DNA of 64,000 bases from Neocallimastix lanati (nom. inval.) (GCA_016946835.1 JACVTC010000032.1:60001-124000), one strand, 5' to 3'; numbered from the stretch's first letter, positions 1 through 22,761 are shown. The notes: generated from the sequence alone by a model not told the origin. Translations and numbers: made by a program.

Positions 1-2318
1 ATTGGTACTTCTCCAATATCTTCAATTTTGTAAAAAATAATAATAATAATAATAATAATTATAAAATAAAAATAATATAATATATAAAAATAATGATTAA
101 ATATATTATTATTTCATTTTTTAACTTTATATCATTACTATTTATTAATTTTTTCCTTTTAGAAATATATTATCTTCCTTTGTATTATTATTATTACTAT
201 TATTATAATTTTATTAATTTATTTATTTATGTATATATATTGTTTAACTTAAATAATTTATAAATTATTATTATTTGATTTATCTTTATTATAATTATTG
301 AATATCTTTTTATTATGAAATGGATGGATGATAATTTTATTTAATAATTGTTTTATTTATTAACTGATTGATTTTTTATATAACAATGACTATTTAATTA
401 TTATTTTTTTACTTATTTATCTTTATAATTTATAAAAAAAATAATGAACTAGTTATATAATTTACTAGATTTTTACTTTTTTTTATTTTTTATTTTTATT
501 TCTTCTTTTCTTTTTTTAATTTATTTTTATTATTTTTATTTTTTTCTATATTTTTATTTTTTATATATTAGATAAGTTTTTTTTTATTATTATTTTCCCT
601 TTTTTTTATTATATACATAAAAAAATAAAATCTATAGTTTATTTTATATAATTATATTTTTTTTTATATATATAAAAATGATTATAAAATAAATATAAAA
701 AGATTATATATTTATATTAATTATAAAATAAATATATTTTTATTATAAGTTCATTATTATAAAAAAAGATAATAATATACTAATATATATTTATAAAATT
801 GATTCAAATATTAATAAAAGTATTTATAATTATTTATTGTATCATTGGTCTATTTATTTATATTTTAATATATTATAATGAAAAATCAAATTATTATTAT
901 TTATTTACTTTATTATTTATTATTATTATTATTTATTATTATTTATTTGTTAAAAATAATACATTATAATACATTATTTATATTCAAATTTTTATATTAT
1001 TAATTATTTTATGTACATTAATTTTTTTTCAAAATTTTGACAAATTTATTAAAACTCAGAGTAAAAATTCTATTATATTATGTTAACTTGTACAACAAAA
1101 TAAAAATATATTAGCTTATTTTTATTAGTATATTAGTTATCTTAAAATATTCTTCACATTATCTTTTGCTCTTAAAGTATAAATAATTATTTATTAAGAT
1201 TAAATCAATAAAAATTTGTAAGAAGAAAAATCCTTACGTTATTAATAATTTCAAAGTATTTATCTTTAAAATATATATATATATTAATATATATATTTAT
1301 ATATATATTTATATATTTCTTTATTATTATCGAAGTTAACATTATTATCGATATATATTTATATATATAATGAAAATTTGTATATAATTAAATATTAATG
1401 GATGATTTAACTTTCATATAATTTGACTTTATTATATATTTTTTAATACACAAAAATTATATATTTACTTATAATTTTATATTTTTACTTATTTTTATAA
1501 TTTTTTAAAATTATAATTTTTCATTACTATTTAATTAAAATTAATTTAAAAAAAAAAAAAATTTTTTTATAATTTCTAATTAATCATATATTATAATACA
1601 TTAGTTTATATTATTATATCATTAATAAAAATAAAAATAAAAATGTTTTTATTATTAATATGTCATTAATAATTAATTATTAAATAATTATTTAATTTCA
1701 TTTTTTTATTATTATTATTATAATTAAAAATTAATAATTAATTACCGTTTTTAATTATTAAGTTTTTATATTTTATAACTAATTATATTTAAAAATTTTT
1801 AAAAAAAAAGTATTTTTAAATCGAATATATGGATACAATTAATTTGGTTTAATCAATATTGTAAATAAATTTACAAAGTAATAAATATATATATATATTA
1901 TGAAGAAAAAAATGCATTCAATATTAATCATAAAATTTATATTAAGAAAAATAAAATATCTATATTTATTTCAATAATGAAATAGAGTTTTGTTTAAATA
2001 AATAATAATATTTATTAAATGATGAAAAGCAATTTAATAATTTCAAAATTAAATTGATTTCTTTTTCTATAAATTTATAATAAAAAGTTTTCGATATAAA
2101 TTAATATTTGATACTAATATTACACATTTAAAAAAAAAAAATTATTATTATTTTATGTAATAATAATAATAAATAAGAATATAAATGATAATTGTTCGAT
2201 ATTTTTAAATATCTATGAATATTTTAAAAATAAAAAAATATATATATATATATAAGTATAATAATATTTTTTATATATAAAAATTTTTTAACATAAATTT
2301 ATTTCATATCTTTTCTTC

Positions 2319-2355
<37 letters not shown>

Positions 2356-2515
2356 GATATTATATTTAGATTTTGTCCATATTTAATAATATTATAGTAG
2401 GTTTTAAACATATACTATACAATAAATAAAAATAAGTATATAATTTAAAATACTTTTATAATAAAAGCAATATAAAATTCATTAAATTAAATTATACACG
2501 AAAGAAAAAGTTAAA
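1..2515. other. AT-rich intergenic, no gene seen
   Basis: Nearly pure A/T sequence upstream of muskelin, with many stops in every frame. It holds only short microsatellites (TTA near 180-200 and an ATT run at about 2320-2354) and TA runs. The promoter of the downstream gene must lie at its right end, but I see no motif I would name. Confidence 0.7.
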
Positions 2516-8351
<5,836 letters not shown>

Positions 8352-9299
8352 CATAAAAAAAAAAAAAAAAGTTCAATTAATAAACAATTTAATTAGTTTA
8401 TTAAATAGTAAAATTAAAAATAAGATATAAAAATAATAGAAATAAAAAATTAAAAAATAAAAAAAAAATAATAATTAAGACTTAAATAAATAATTTATTT
8501 AGAATATATAATACTTATGACATTAAACGTATTTATTATATTAAAAATAATAATAATAATAATAATAATACATTAAAAATATAAATTAAAATGAAAGTTT
8601 ATAAAAAAAAAAAAATTAATATAATTAAATAGAATAAAAAATATATATAATAATAACATTAAGTTAATAATATTAATTTATTAAAATTTAATTAATATAA
8701 CCGAATATAAAATAAGAATTTAACAATTATTAAATAATAATAATGATAATAAATAAATAAAAAAAAGTTATTGTCAATTTTTTAATTTAAAATTTATAGA
8801 TAAAATTTTTGGTAATATATATGGTTGACTAACAATATAAATTATCAAAATCAACTTTTATAAATATTAATATAAATTTTATTTATTTATTCATTCATTC
8901 ATTCATTTATTAACAAGTAATGATTACCATAAAGTAAAAATTTTATTACAATTAAAAAATAAATATATATCCATAAGATAAACTTTTTATTTAGGTATTA
9001 CTTCAGTTAAATATTTAAAACTAAATTTTTCATCAAGACATGCTTTTTTTTTTTTTTTTTTTCGAGTATTTCTTTCTTATTTTATTTCGTTTATTTCTTT
9101 TTTTTTTTTTTTATTATATTTTAATATTTATTTTTATATTATACATTTCATTGAAATATATTGAATTTAAAAGTATTTTAAATTTGATTCAAAAAAAAAA
9201 AAAAAAAAGAAAAGAAAAGGAAAAACATTTTTTATTAAAATTATTTAAAATAAAATTTTTAATAAGAAATTAAACAATTTTTATAGATTAAAAATAACT

Positions 9300-9339
<40 letters not shown>

Positions 9340-9679
9340 ATTATTTATTAATAAATTAATTCTTTAATATGTATAATTAAAACAATAAAATATAATTTTT
9401 TTAAATAAAAATTTATACTATTGATTAGTTAGAAAAAAAAAATCTTTATATATATATTTTTATATTCCTCCTCTAATATATTATAATTAATATTTGTTAA
9501 ATTATTCAAAAATAAATTATAATGATTGATTTATTATTAATTAAATCACTTTTAATTTCTTTTTTTTTTTTTTTGGTTTTTTTATATCTTTAAATTTAAT
9601 TATATTGATTATAGTATTAGTTGAGTATACTTTTTTCTTTTTAAGCAAATTAAAAAAAAAAAAAAAAAAAATATTTAAT
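8352..9679. other. AT-rich spacer between convergent genes
   Basis: The 3' ends of muskelin (+) and DAHP synthase (-) face each other across about 1.3 kb. It holds homopolymers, a TTTA run at about 9299-9337 and an AAT run near 8548-8570. No coding signal or RNA gene seen. Confidence 0.7.
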
Positions 9680-11340
<1,661 letters not shown>

Positions 11341-11404
11341 TTTTGATAACTTTTATTAAATATTTAAAAATTTATTAATAAGTTTAAATGTTTATTTAAG
11401 CGTG

Positions 11405-11461
<57 letters not shown>

Positions 11462-12322
11462 AAAATAAAAAATAAAATTAAATTCAATAAGGATTATTAA
11501 TTCATATTAATTCAGGAAAAATTTTAGGAATATTAAACTATAGACAATTAATTTTCATATATTTTTATTTTCAAGTTTTAAGATATTATTAATAATACAT
11601 ATAATTTATTAATTAAATCAACAATAAACTTTATAAATTGATATATTTAAATAGAATATATTAAAATAAAGTATATTATATTAAAATATTAACAACTTTT
11701 TTTTATTATATTCCATTCCATATTAACTATTGAAGTATTATATTATATAATATTATATTGTATATATAATAAAATGAAAATACAAAGTATCATAAAACCT
11801 TATAAATAATAATAATAATAATATTGAATAATTTAAGAAAAATTGAACCATTAAAGAAAGATATAAAATATATTATATATATTGTATATATTATAAATAC
11901 TATATACATATAAACATATTATTATATATATTACTTTACATTTATATAAGGTTTTTATTCTGTATTATAATATTAATATTTAAGATTTATACCATTAGTA
12001 ACAAATCTATTTTATTTTAATATATATTAGTCTATTGAATGTATTGATATATATTTATATGTTAATGTATCACTAAAAATTGACACAATACATGGTTCAA
12101 CCAATAATATTATAACAAATTCTATTAAATCTTTATTATAAATAATTAAACTATTCCACAATACATGATATCTGAGATTCTTTATTTTTTAAAAAAAAAA
12201 AATAGATGTTCTTTTTTTTTTTTTTTCAAATATAGACCATTCCGTATTAATGATTGGAAAGTATTTATATTAAAAAATAAATAATAATAATAATTAAACA
12301 AAGAAAAAAAAAATAAAAAAAA

Positions 12323-12428
12323 TAAATATAATAATATAAATAAAATTAAATATAATGAAATAAAATAATAAAAATTAAATATAATAATATAAATAAAATT
12401 AAATATAATGAAATAAAATAATAAAAAT
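12323..12428. repeat. 53-bp AT-rich tandem duplication
   Basis: Two adjacent near-identical 53-bp units, seen by eye (the AAATATAATAATATAAATAA block starts at 12323 and again at 12376). Confidence 0.85.
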
Positions 12429-12497
12429 TAATGGGTAAAAGTTTTAATATTAATATTAAATAAATATTAATTTACTTGTTCTACTTCAATAATATTA

Positions 12498-12601
12498 TTT
12501 AGAATAGGAAAATTTTAACTTTATTATAACTAAGAGATTGTAAAAATTATAATTTTTACAATCTCTTAGTTATAATAAAGTTAAAATTTTCCTATTCTAA
12601 A
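12498..12601. repeat. 104-bp perfect palindrome
   Basis: Bases 12498-12549 are the exact reverse complement of 12550-12601, with no spacer and no mismatch. The arms contain non-trivial sequence such as CTTAGTTATAATAAAGTT, so this is not simple A/T symmetry. Symmetry stops at 12497/12602. As single strands it would form a 52-bp hairpin. No ORF. Confidence 0.97.
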
Positions 12602-13215
12602 CAAACAAAAAAATATAAATATCTATATAAATATACAATGAATAATATTAATTAATCTTCTGTATATATATTTTATTACAAAAAAAAAAAAAAAAGATTA
12701 AATTAATACAAAAAAAGATTTCCATAGATTTTGTAGCAAATTAATCTTAAATAATTATAAAATATAGTTGTTTGTGTAAATATTCATTAATTAAATCTAT
12801 TATTTCTAAAAAATGAAAAAAAAATTTATTATATGGATTTGATTAATTTATTTATTATTATTTATTTATTATTTATAATATTTTTTATTATTTATTTATA
12901 TATTTATTTATTTATTTTAATATTTATTTATTTAGTTAGTTATAAATAAAATTATTGTAATAAATAAATATAAATATATATATATAATTATTTTATTTTT
13001 TTATGTTTTTTTTTTTTTTTGATTTCTAATAAAAAAAATAGTTAATAATAACAATAAAAATAAGCTAGTTTATATTTATATTTATTAATATGTTGTGCAA
13101 AAAATATATATATAGATTTATATATTTTTTTTGTATGTATAAATATTATAATTATTGGTTAATTTGGTAATCATATATATTCAAATTAATAATAAATACA
13201 AACAGATAAAACAAA

Positions 13216-13251
<36 letters not shown>

Positions 13252-13420
13252 CTATGAAATATTATAGTAATTCATATAATTATTTAAGTGTTTTTACTTT
13301 ATTTTGTTCTATTTTTTTAGTTTTTTGTTTTATTATTATTTTTTGTTTGATTATTTAAACAAATAAATCATTAAAAAAAAAAAAATAAAAATTTAAAAAA
13401 AAAAAAAAAGCTTTATCATG

Positions 13421-13442
13421 TTTTATATTTATTTATTTATTT

Positions 13443-13482
<40 letters not shown>

Positions 13483-13652
13483 TTATTTATTTATTATTTA
13501 TTATTTATTATTTATTATTTATTATTTATTATTTATTATTTATATTTATTATTTATTATTTATTTATTATTTATTATTTATTACTTATTATTGATTATTG
13601 ATTATTGATTATTGATTATTGATTATTGATTATTGATTATTGATTATTGATT
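13421..13652. repeat. TTTA / TTATTTA / TTGATTAT microsatellite block
   Basis: Tetramer TTTA units pass into 7-mer TTATTTA units and then into about eight TTGATTAT octamers. The octamer tract resumes at about 13780-13806, after the insertion listed next. Confidence 0.9.
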
Positions 13653-13781
13653 ATTTTTTTTTTTAGACTTTCTCACATGATTTCTACATCATTGGTAGGT
13701 CACATGAGTGTATTTTAAGGAACAGATCCTTACATGCCTTATCATTTTGACGTCGACGCTCTACTACCTCTAAGAATTATT
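13653..13781 (-). mobile_element. Very short 5'-truncated LINE tail inserted in a TTGATTAT repeat
   Basis: Starts with a poly-T run (a poly-A tail on the minus strand) followed by TTTAGAC. It includes the LINE C-terminal block ATGCCTTATCA....GACGTCGACGCTCT, which on the minus strand reads SVDV.MIRH, as in the larger LINE at 37.8 kb (KSVDVVLIRH). Both flanks are the same TTGATTAT octamer repeat, so it interrupted a microsatellite. Confidence 0.75.
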
Positions 13782-14056
13782 GATTATTGAATTATTGATT
13801 ATTGATTTATGTTTATAAAATTATTAAATTTATTGGACCAAATTGTATTTCTATACAAATTTTAATAAAATATATAATATAAAAAAATAATATAAATTAA
13901 AAGTATTTACTTTTCATTTACTTTTCTTAGAACAAAATAATTTTATAAAAATATATAAATATATATATATATATATTAAATAAAACATATATTATAAAAA
14001 TATATAAAATATATATATATATATATATTAAATAAAACATATATATAAAGTTATAT

Positions 14057-14278
14057 AAAAGTATTTTTATTTATATTGTTTTTATATTATAAACTTAATT
14101 AAAATTAAATAAATAATATATAAAACATAATAATCCACCTTTAGACCTATTTATTATTATAAAAAAAAAAAAGTATTTTTATTTATATTGTTTTTATATT
14201 ATAAACTTAATTAAAATTAAATAAATAATATATAAAATATAATAATCCACCTATTTATTATTATAAAAAAAAAAAAAA
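14057..14278. repeat. ~112-bp tandem duplication
   Basis: The block starting GTATTTTTATTTATATTG at 14061 recurs at 14173 with the same downstream sequence (AATAATCCACCT). The second unit lacks a few bases. Confidence 0.85.
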
Positions 14279-14439
14279 GGAAAAGATAAAATATTAATAT
14301 AAAAAAAATAATAATTTATAAAATTTTTAAAGTATATTATAGAGAGAGAGAGAGAAAGTTTGTGTGTATGTATGTGTGTTTGTACAAAGAGTATATATAA
14401 TTTAATGATGAATTTTTTTTATCATGCTTTTTCGGTTGT

Positions 14440-14583
14440 CCTTATACTTTATTTTTTATAATCACCTACTATTTTAATAATGTAAAAAAAACTCACCTTT
14501 TTCTTTATTTTTTATTTTTTATAATCACCTACTATTTTAATAATGTAAAAAAAACTCACCTTTTTCTTTATTTTTTATTTTTA
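14440..14583. repeat. 63-bp tandem duplication
   Basis: ATAATCACCTACTATTTTAA starts at 14458 and again at 14521, with the same flanking sequence. It lies just before the LINE stack. Confidence 0.85.
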
Positions 14584-14597
14584 AAAAAATTAAAAGT

Positions 14598-15127
14598 TTT
14601 TTTTTTTTTTTTTTGTTCTTATAGACATAGAATAAACTTTATTTAATAATATTTATTAAAAAAAATACATAAAAAGAAAATATGTGAAATTTTTTTTTTC
14701 TATTAATATTAAAAAACTACGTTTCAAGTTTAGAGGATAAAATGGTCTCTAACTCTTCCTATTCATCGAAGATGACTTCATATGAACATGTGGATTATAA
14801 TTATCATTCTAATCTGTATCAGAATATATTCCTTTCCTTATTATTTTACTCTCTCGAAAAATAATTGAAAAATATTATTAATAAAACGCTTTCTTCCCCT
14901 TAAACCGATTGATCTTTAAAATTTTATATATTGTATTTCCACCAAGAAAGATACACAATATGTAAAAAAAATTAATATTATCATCAAAATCTTTCTCTAG
15001 CTATTGAAGGTATAATTAGTTCCTGAGATGTATTATAAATAGTTGGTATTGGAAATCTTATTTTTAAACCAAAAACTCTAAAGCAAACATCGATTAAAAA
15101 ACAAACAGTTTGAGCTTTTTTTAAATG

Positions 15128-15128
<1 letters not shown>
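14598..15128 (-). mobile_element. LINE 3' fragment (family 1 relative), decayed
   Basis: A poly-T run at about 14598-14614 leads into sequence like the tails at 27.7 kb and 36.5 kb (TCTCTAACTCTTCC.ATTCATCGA.GA). On the minus strand a decayed C-terminal piece of the LINE ORF can be read: an FLGGN block matching FLLGG of the intact LINE, and upstream residues such as VCFLIDVCFRVFGLK. Stops and frameshifts throughout. The 5' end is lost at the next poly-T tract. Confidence 0.7.
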
Positions 15129-15170
<42 letters not shown>

Positions 15171-15413
15171 ATCACCAGTTAAATCTAAAATAATAAAACA
15201 AAAGAAGTAACATCACATCATTAAAATAGATAGTGTGGTATCCACTAAACTCTCCCCTGAACCACAAGAAAGATCATCAAAAATTGAATTACTTACTTTA
15301 GGTTCTTTGTTCCGAACTGTCTTGTTAAGTAAATGTGTATTGATGAGAATTAACAGGACTTCGAACTGTATGTTATTTCTTTGCCACATCGGTATTACGT
15401 TGGCACTCTTGGT
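15129..15413 (-). mobile_element. LINE family 1 3' fragment with ~40-nt poly-A tail
   Basis: Poly-T at about 15129-15169, then AAAATAGATAGTGTGGT.TC and CACTAAACTCTCCCC, which match 37710-37742 in the intact LINE. On the minus strand these encode the GESLVDTTLSIL stretch of the LINE C-terminus. The fragment ends at the poly-T tail of the next element. Confidence 0.8.
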
Positions 15414-15590
15414 TTTTTTTTTTTTAGACAAGGAAGAGAATACACTTCCATAAATTTATTTATTTTATTAAAAAAAAAATGCATATAAGTGAAAAGTACA
15501 TTTGAAATTAAAAAAAAAAAAAAAAAAAAAAAAGCTCAAAAATACTATGTATTTCGGCAAGTTGTACTATGCGAGAATTTTCCCTTCCTA

Positions 15591-15624
<34 letters not shown>

Positions 15625-16058
15625 CCACCAAGAAGGAGCATGTATATATAATGATTGATATAATCATCAAAATCAGAAATAGAGTCATAGGAAGAAAGAA
15701 GATTAAACACTCTAATTCCTCCAAAGGATTAAATATGGAGATCATCGATGAAATTTAAAGAATTCCATCTAAAAGATGCAAGAGCATTGCATTGAAAAAT
15801 CCAATGTTCAAAAGATTGATTATCTTCACCACAACAGGAGCAAGTCTTGGGACAATCTTCTGAAATTCTATCCATTCTAATAGCAATAGTAGTATTGTAT
15901 TTATAACCACAGCTTAAATGTATAATCCACGAAAACCCTTAGTTGAATTGGGGATATTTTAAGCAAAGCATAATTATAGCTTTATTATTTGTGAACTTGT
16001 TACTATCGTAGTGTTGACCTTTAATACCTTTAAATTTGGAAACTGATTGGTAATGAAA
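15413..16058 (-). mobile_element. LINE family 1 3' fragment, internally deleted
   Basis: Begins poly-T then TTAGACAAGGAAGAGAATAC, the same 3' terminus as the LINE at 37457-40101. It continues collinear with that element through 15640-16058 (compare 38041-38467), but about 370 bp is missing and replaced by an A-run at 15590-15621. The minus strand carries the cysteine/histidine zinc-binding region in broken form (SCSCCGEDNQSFEHW). The 5' truncation point is about 16058. Confidence 0.85.
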
Positions 16059-16261
16059 GAATTTTGGCTAAACCTCTCAAAAAGTAACTAAATAGAGCTA
16101 TTAGTGATTGGTATTGTATTAACAAGATATTCCGCAAGGCCCACAAATAAAACATCTCATTCCATTTTATAATTTAAATTAATAATGTCTGAATCTCCTC
16201 TACCAAGAAGAAAGTTATATAATCGTTACCACGTCACATATATATTTTCACACTCATTATT
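16059..16261 (-). mobile_element. Fragment of LINE family 2 C-terminus
   Basis: AAGAAGAAAGTTATATAATC and CCAC.TCACATATATAT match 21281-21320 of the family-2 LINE (minus-strand WSRLYNFLLGG). The fragment directly abuts the low boundary of the first ARF1 duplication block. Confidence 0.7.
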
Positions 16262-18855
<2,594 letters not shown>

Positions 18856-19489
18856 TTTTTTGTTATTTATTATTAATTTTTTATTATTATTATTAAATTG
18901 TTCATTCAATTGATTACTGAATTTAATGCTTTTAGATATTTATTAAAGAGTATTTATATAATATCTATGAAAGCCATATTTATCTATTATTTTAATTAAT
19001 GGTAAAACACATAATGATAATAATTCAAGTTTATATGTAAAATTTCCAAATTTTAATAAAATCTTTTTTTTATGAATTTTACTTTTGATTATATTAAAAT
19101 ATAAAAGAATTTTATGTTAGATGAAATAAAATTACTATTTATTCAAAAAAAAGTTTAAAAGAATTTTTAATTAATGTATATATATATGTTTAAAAAAAAA
19201 ATAAAAATAAACTCATAATATTAATATTATTTTTTGCAATAGAAAATATATTTAAAAAGTATTAATGCTATTTCTTATAATTTTTATTAATAATTACAAA
19301 AAAAAAAAATTATTAATATTCAATATCATCAATAATATTAAATATTATTATAAAAACAAAAAAATAATAATAAATTTTTTTTTATTTTTATTGAAAATGG
19401 AATAATTACAAGGAAATGTGTAATGATTAGTTAACCTCTTATTTTAATATTATATAAAATTTCGATTATAATAAATTTTTTATATATTT

Positions 19490-19676
19490 ATATATTTATT
19501 TATTCATATTTATTTATATTTATTTATATTTATTTATATTTATTTATATTTATTTATATTTATTTATATTTATTTATATTTATTTATATTTATTTATATT
19601 TATTTATATTTATTTATATTTATTTATATTTATTTATATTTATTTATATTTATTTATTTATATTTATTTATTTATT
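19490..19676. repeat. TTTATTTATATT 12-mer tandem array
   Basis: About a dozen near-perfect copies of a 12-base unit (TATTTATATTTA register), degenerating to TTTA at the right end. Confidence 0.9.
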
Positions 19677-19754
19677 ATTATTATTACTATTTATTTATTT
19701 ATTTATTTCATATGGTTTGAAATAATTACAAATGTAATTAATATAGAATATTAA

Positions 19755-19905
19755 GCATAAAAGAGCGCCAACGCTGAAACACTCAGTAAGGTCGTCCAGT
19801 AGGACAATACTGTCTTTATAAAAAAGAAGTGAGTGACTACCTTAATATTCCCACTGCTCCTGAGAGGGAGGACTGAAACCAAGAGCATTACACACCTTTG
19901 AATAA
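19755..19905 (+). repeat. Dispersed repeat, GC-richer, inverted relative to 28.6 kb copy
   Basis: Contains GTGACTACCTTAAT.TTCCCACTGCTCCTGAG. The same sequence, reverse-complemented and diverged, is at 28640-28675 (CTCAGGGGCAGTGGCAACATTGAGGTAGTCAC, shown here in two parts by position). Its base composition differs sharply from its surroundings. No protein recognised; it may be a short non-autonomous element or the end of one. Confidence 0.6.
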
Positions 19906-21003
19906 ATATTAAGTATAATAAAAGGATTAGGTTTTTACAATTTAATATTTTAAATATATTTTCCAATAATATTATTATTGAAAAATATTATTATTTATGC
20001 TACAATTATATAATATTTTGATGTATAATTAATTTTATTGTAATTGATGCTAATTGTTATTATAAAGGAATATTTCTTATATAATAAATTAATATAAAAA
20101 TTTCACACCAAATAATAATAATAACTACTTCGTGAATAATTACTCTTTTATTTTATTGTATTACATATTTATTATAATTAGTTATATTAAACTCACAAGA
20201 TTTCTTTATAAATAAGCATTATATTTTTTATTTAAAATTTTAAATAAAAAGTACAATATTTATTTTAAATTATATTTTCAACTTACTAATTAGTATAATA
20301 AGTTATAGTTCATAATATTTATAAAAAGAAAGATCTTATTAGAATTTGCTACATTAATAGTTTTTTATATCAGAATATAAAATAATACATTATTATTATA
20401 AAATGCAATAATTACTAGAATGCAGAATAATGTCTTAATGTTTTAATTTTTCTAATTAAAAAAAAAATTAAAACATATTACTAATTTATATATATATACA
20501 TAAATTATAACAAACTATAACTTTATTATATAAATTATTACATAATCTTTTTTAGTTATAATTATTTTGCATGAAATTTTTTTTTTAGACTTTGCATGAA
20601 AATAATTAAATATTTATATATATTTTTAAAGCTGCAATTATTTCGAATTTTCACACATTGTTCTCTTCTTTTTGTCCTGATATATTGAAAAGCAAATTTC
20701 ATAGAAACTTCGTAGGTAAAATATATATATATTTTTTTCATAGCCACAATTATTGGGAACTTTAATCTTTATTTATTTATTCTTATATAAAATACATGAA
20801 TACTTTTAATTTTAATAAAAAATAAAAAAACACAGAATTAATAAAATAAATAAATATTATATGTTCAATTTGAACATAATAATAAAGAAATAGTAACCTG
20901 AAATAAAAAGTAATAATCAAAAATAAGTGTATAAATAAATTCAGAAAAAAGATCATATGTAACAAACCTCACCTCCTTATGGATTAGGGTTTGAATTGAC
21001 CAT

Positions 21004-22455
21004 CTAAAAGAAATTATGGTCTTCTCCTTCAGAGGCATTGGCCCTGCTAGTCTGTCTTACTGCATTTTCAGCGTTGACGCTCCTTGTTTGTTTGCACTTA
21101 TACTTTCGGAATAGTAACCCTTGCCGAGTACTAGACCGAGGCATAATTTCTGTAAAGAGAGCCGCATATCGCACTAAGAATGGCGTTTTTGAATAATCAC
21201 CAGAAATGATTTGGTTTTTAAACAAAATATTCCATTCCTTTTTATAATTTAAATCTATTATATCTGCATCCCTTCCACCAAGAAGAAAGTTATATAATCG
21301 GGACCACATCACATATATATTTACACACTCATTATTCAGAAAATTACTTAAATTACCTCGATTTTCACCAATTGAACTATTCACTAAATTAGAAGTAACG
21401 ATATTATAATTTTCACTATTACTAATATTAATAATTCTATTTTCACTATCACTATTTCTACTATTATTAACAATATTATTTCTATTGTTAATATTATTAA
21501 TAATATATATCTCGTTACTACTATCAGAATCAGAACTTAGTTCTATATTATTCATATCTGTGATAACAGTGTCAACATTACTATTAGATATTGGACAATA
21601 TTTAGAAATAATATAAAATATTATATAAAGAATTTCAATATCCTTAAAATATTTCATTCCAAATTAACGGAAAAGATAGTATTTAGAAAACCAATGTTTC
21701 AATCGAGGATTACTACTTTTTCTATAACAACAAGGACACCTTTCAGGACAGTCTTCTTCAATCATTTTGGCGGCTTTGGCAACACGAGCATCGAATTTAT
21801 ATCCACATCTGGCACGAAGAACCCATCGGAAGCCAATGCTAAATTCAGGATATTTATAATTTAGCTTAAGATACTCTCTAGTTTTCTCATAATTATTATT
21901 TTTATAAGCCTTAGCTTTGATTGATTTTCCTGTCATATCTCTATCCCAGTAAAAGTTTAAAATAGCTTTTTTTTGATGGAAATTTATCTAATTTGTCAGC
22001 TAAAATTTTACTTTCTTTATCCCATGCATGACGTCTACAACGAGATATATCTCTAAGTAAATTAGAGATAATACATTTCGAGTTTTTCCATTTTTTAAAA
22101 CACCTTACCTGAGCAATCGCACATTTCACCTAAAGAGGAGGAATGTTAAGTTCTTTAGAAACACAATAAAGGGAAGTAAAGCTATTCCTTTTAGAAAATC
22201 CTTCAATCCAGTATAATCCTGAATTAACTAGTGTCTGTATACTTCTCGTTTTATCTTTATTAGATCCAAGTAGAGGTGCATAATATGAAACTTGTCCAAT
22301 TACTATAGCTGAAAATAACATTCTTTTATAAGGGATAGGAATATGAGGATTCTTAAGAAATCCTTTAATGGAATATAGTGCATTTCTAACTTTATTATTC
22401 ATTCTCTGTATGATCGGTTTCAATTCTAAATCATTTGAAAATGGTACACCTAAAT

Positions 22456-22459
<4 letters not shown>
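21004..22459 (-). pseudogene. LINE family 2 ORF2 C-terminus, frameshifted
   Basis: Four consecutive minus-strand frames (22423-22130, 22129-21941, 21936-21664, 21657-21004) align in order with the C-terminal half of the LINE ORF at 37.6-40.1 kb. They include YYAPLLGSNKDKTRSIQTLVN (against YYSPLLGSNKSRTARIQTLI, split here by position), GFRWVLRARCGYK and the zinc region ERCPCCYRK...HW. The last frame adds an Asn/Ser-rich stretch and a tail ending ...SEGEDHNFF that differ from family 1. The frames abut within a few bases, so only a few frameshifts or stops separate them. These would be RNA-binding and zinc-binding parts of a retrotransposase. Not functional as it stands. Confidence 0.85.
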
Positions 22460-22499
<40 letters not shown>

Positions 22500-22761
22500 G
22501 CCGCAATTATTGCGAACTTTAATATTTATTTATTTATTCTTATATAAAATACATGAATACTTTTAATTTTAATAGAAAATAAAAAAAAAAAACACAGAAT
22601 TAATAAAATAAATAAATATTATTTGTCCAATTTGAACATAAAAATAAATAAAATAGTAACGTGAAATAAAAAGTAATAATCAAAAATAAGTGTATAAATA
22701 AATTCAGAAAAAAGTTCATATGCAACGAACCTCACCTCCTTATGGATTAAGGTTTGAATTG
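22460..22761 (-). mobile_element. Nested 3'-end-only copy of LINE family 2
   Basis: Poly-T of about 38 (22459-22496) followed by a near copy of the 20740-21000 3' UTR. Flanks are ACCTAAATAGGT (22448-22459) and ACCTAAGTAGGT (22762-22773), a 12-bp TSD with one change. It interrupts the host LINE exactly in the codons for YLG (compare YVYLGIPF in the intact LINE). Confidence 0.88.

Larger units (their letters stand above)
11341..13250. other. AT-rich intergenic region upstream of DAHP synthase
   Basis: No credible coding sequence. It contains the poly-A tract at about 11406-11453, a 53-bp tandem duplication (12323-12428) and the long palindrome at 12498-12601, listed separately. A short open frame at 13254-13358 is discussed under rejected items. 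Confidence 0.6.
18856..20710. other. AT-rich spacer between ARF1 copies
   Basis: No gene. Contains the 12-bp tandem repeat at 19490-19676, a dispersed repeat at 19755-19905 (both listed), and at 20560-20710 a minus-strand stretch of higher GC that looks like the target into which the family-2 LINE jumped. Confidence 0.6.

Noticed and set aside
9040-9273. 77-aa Phe-rich frame
   Set aside because: Made of T and A homopolymers; no family resemblance or splice context.
13254-13358. Hydrophobic 34-residue frame after a TTA repeat
   Set aside because: T-rich sequence gives Phe/Ile/Leu by chance. No exon signal.
14341-14385. GA and GT dinucleotide patch as a regulatory GAGA element
   Set aside because: A short simple-sequence run beside tandem duplications; nothing links it to a promoter.
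15235-15453. Plus-strand frame through LINE fragments
   Set aside because: Opposite strand of identified LINE coding remnants.
20560-20747. Minus-strand 61-aa frame as a gene
   Set aside because: It crosses the proposed LINE TSD. It is more likely disrupted target sequence plus LINE tail, with no recognisable domain.
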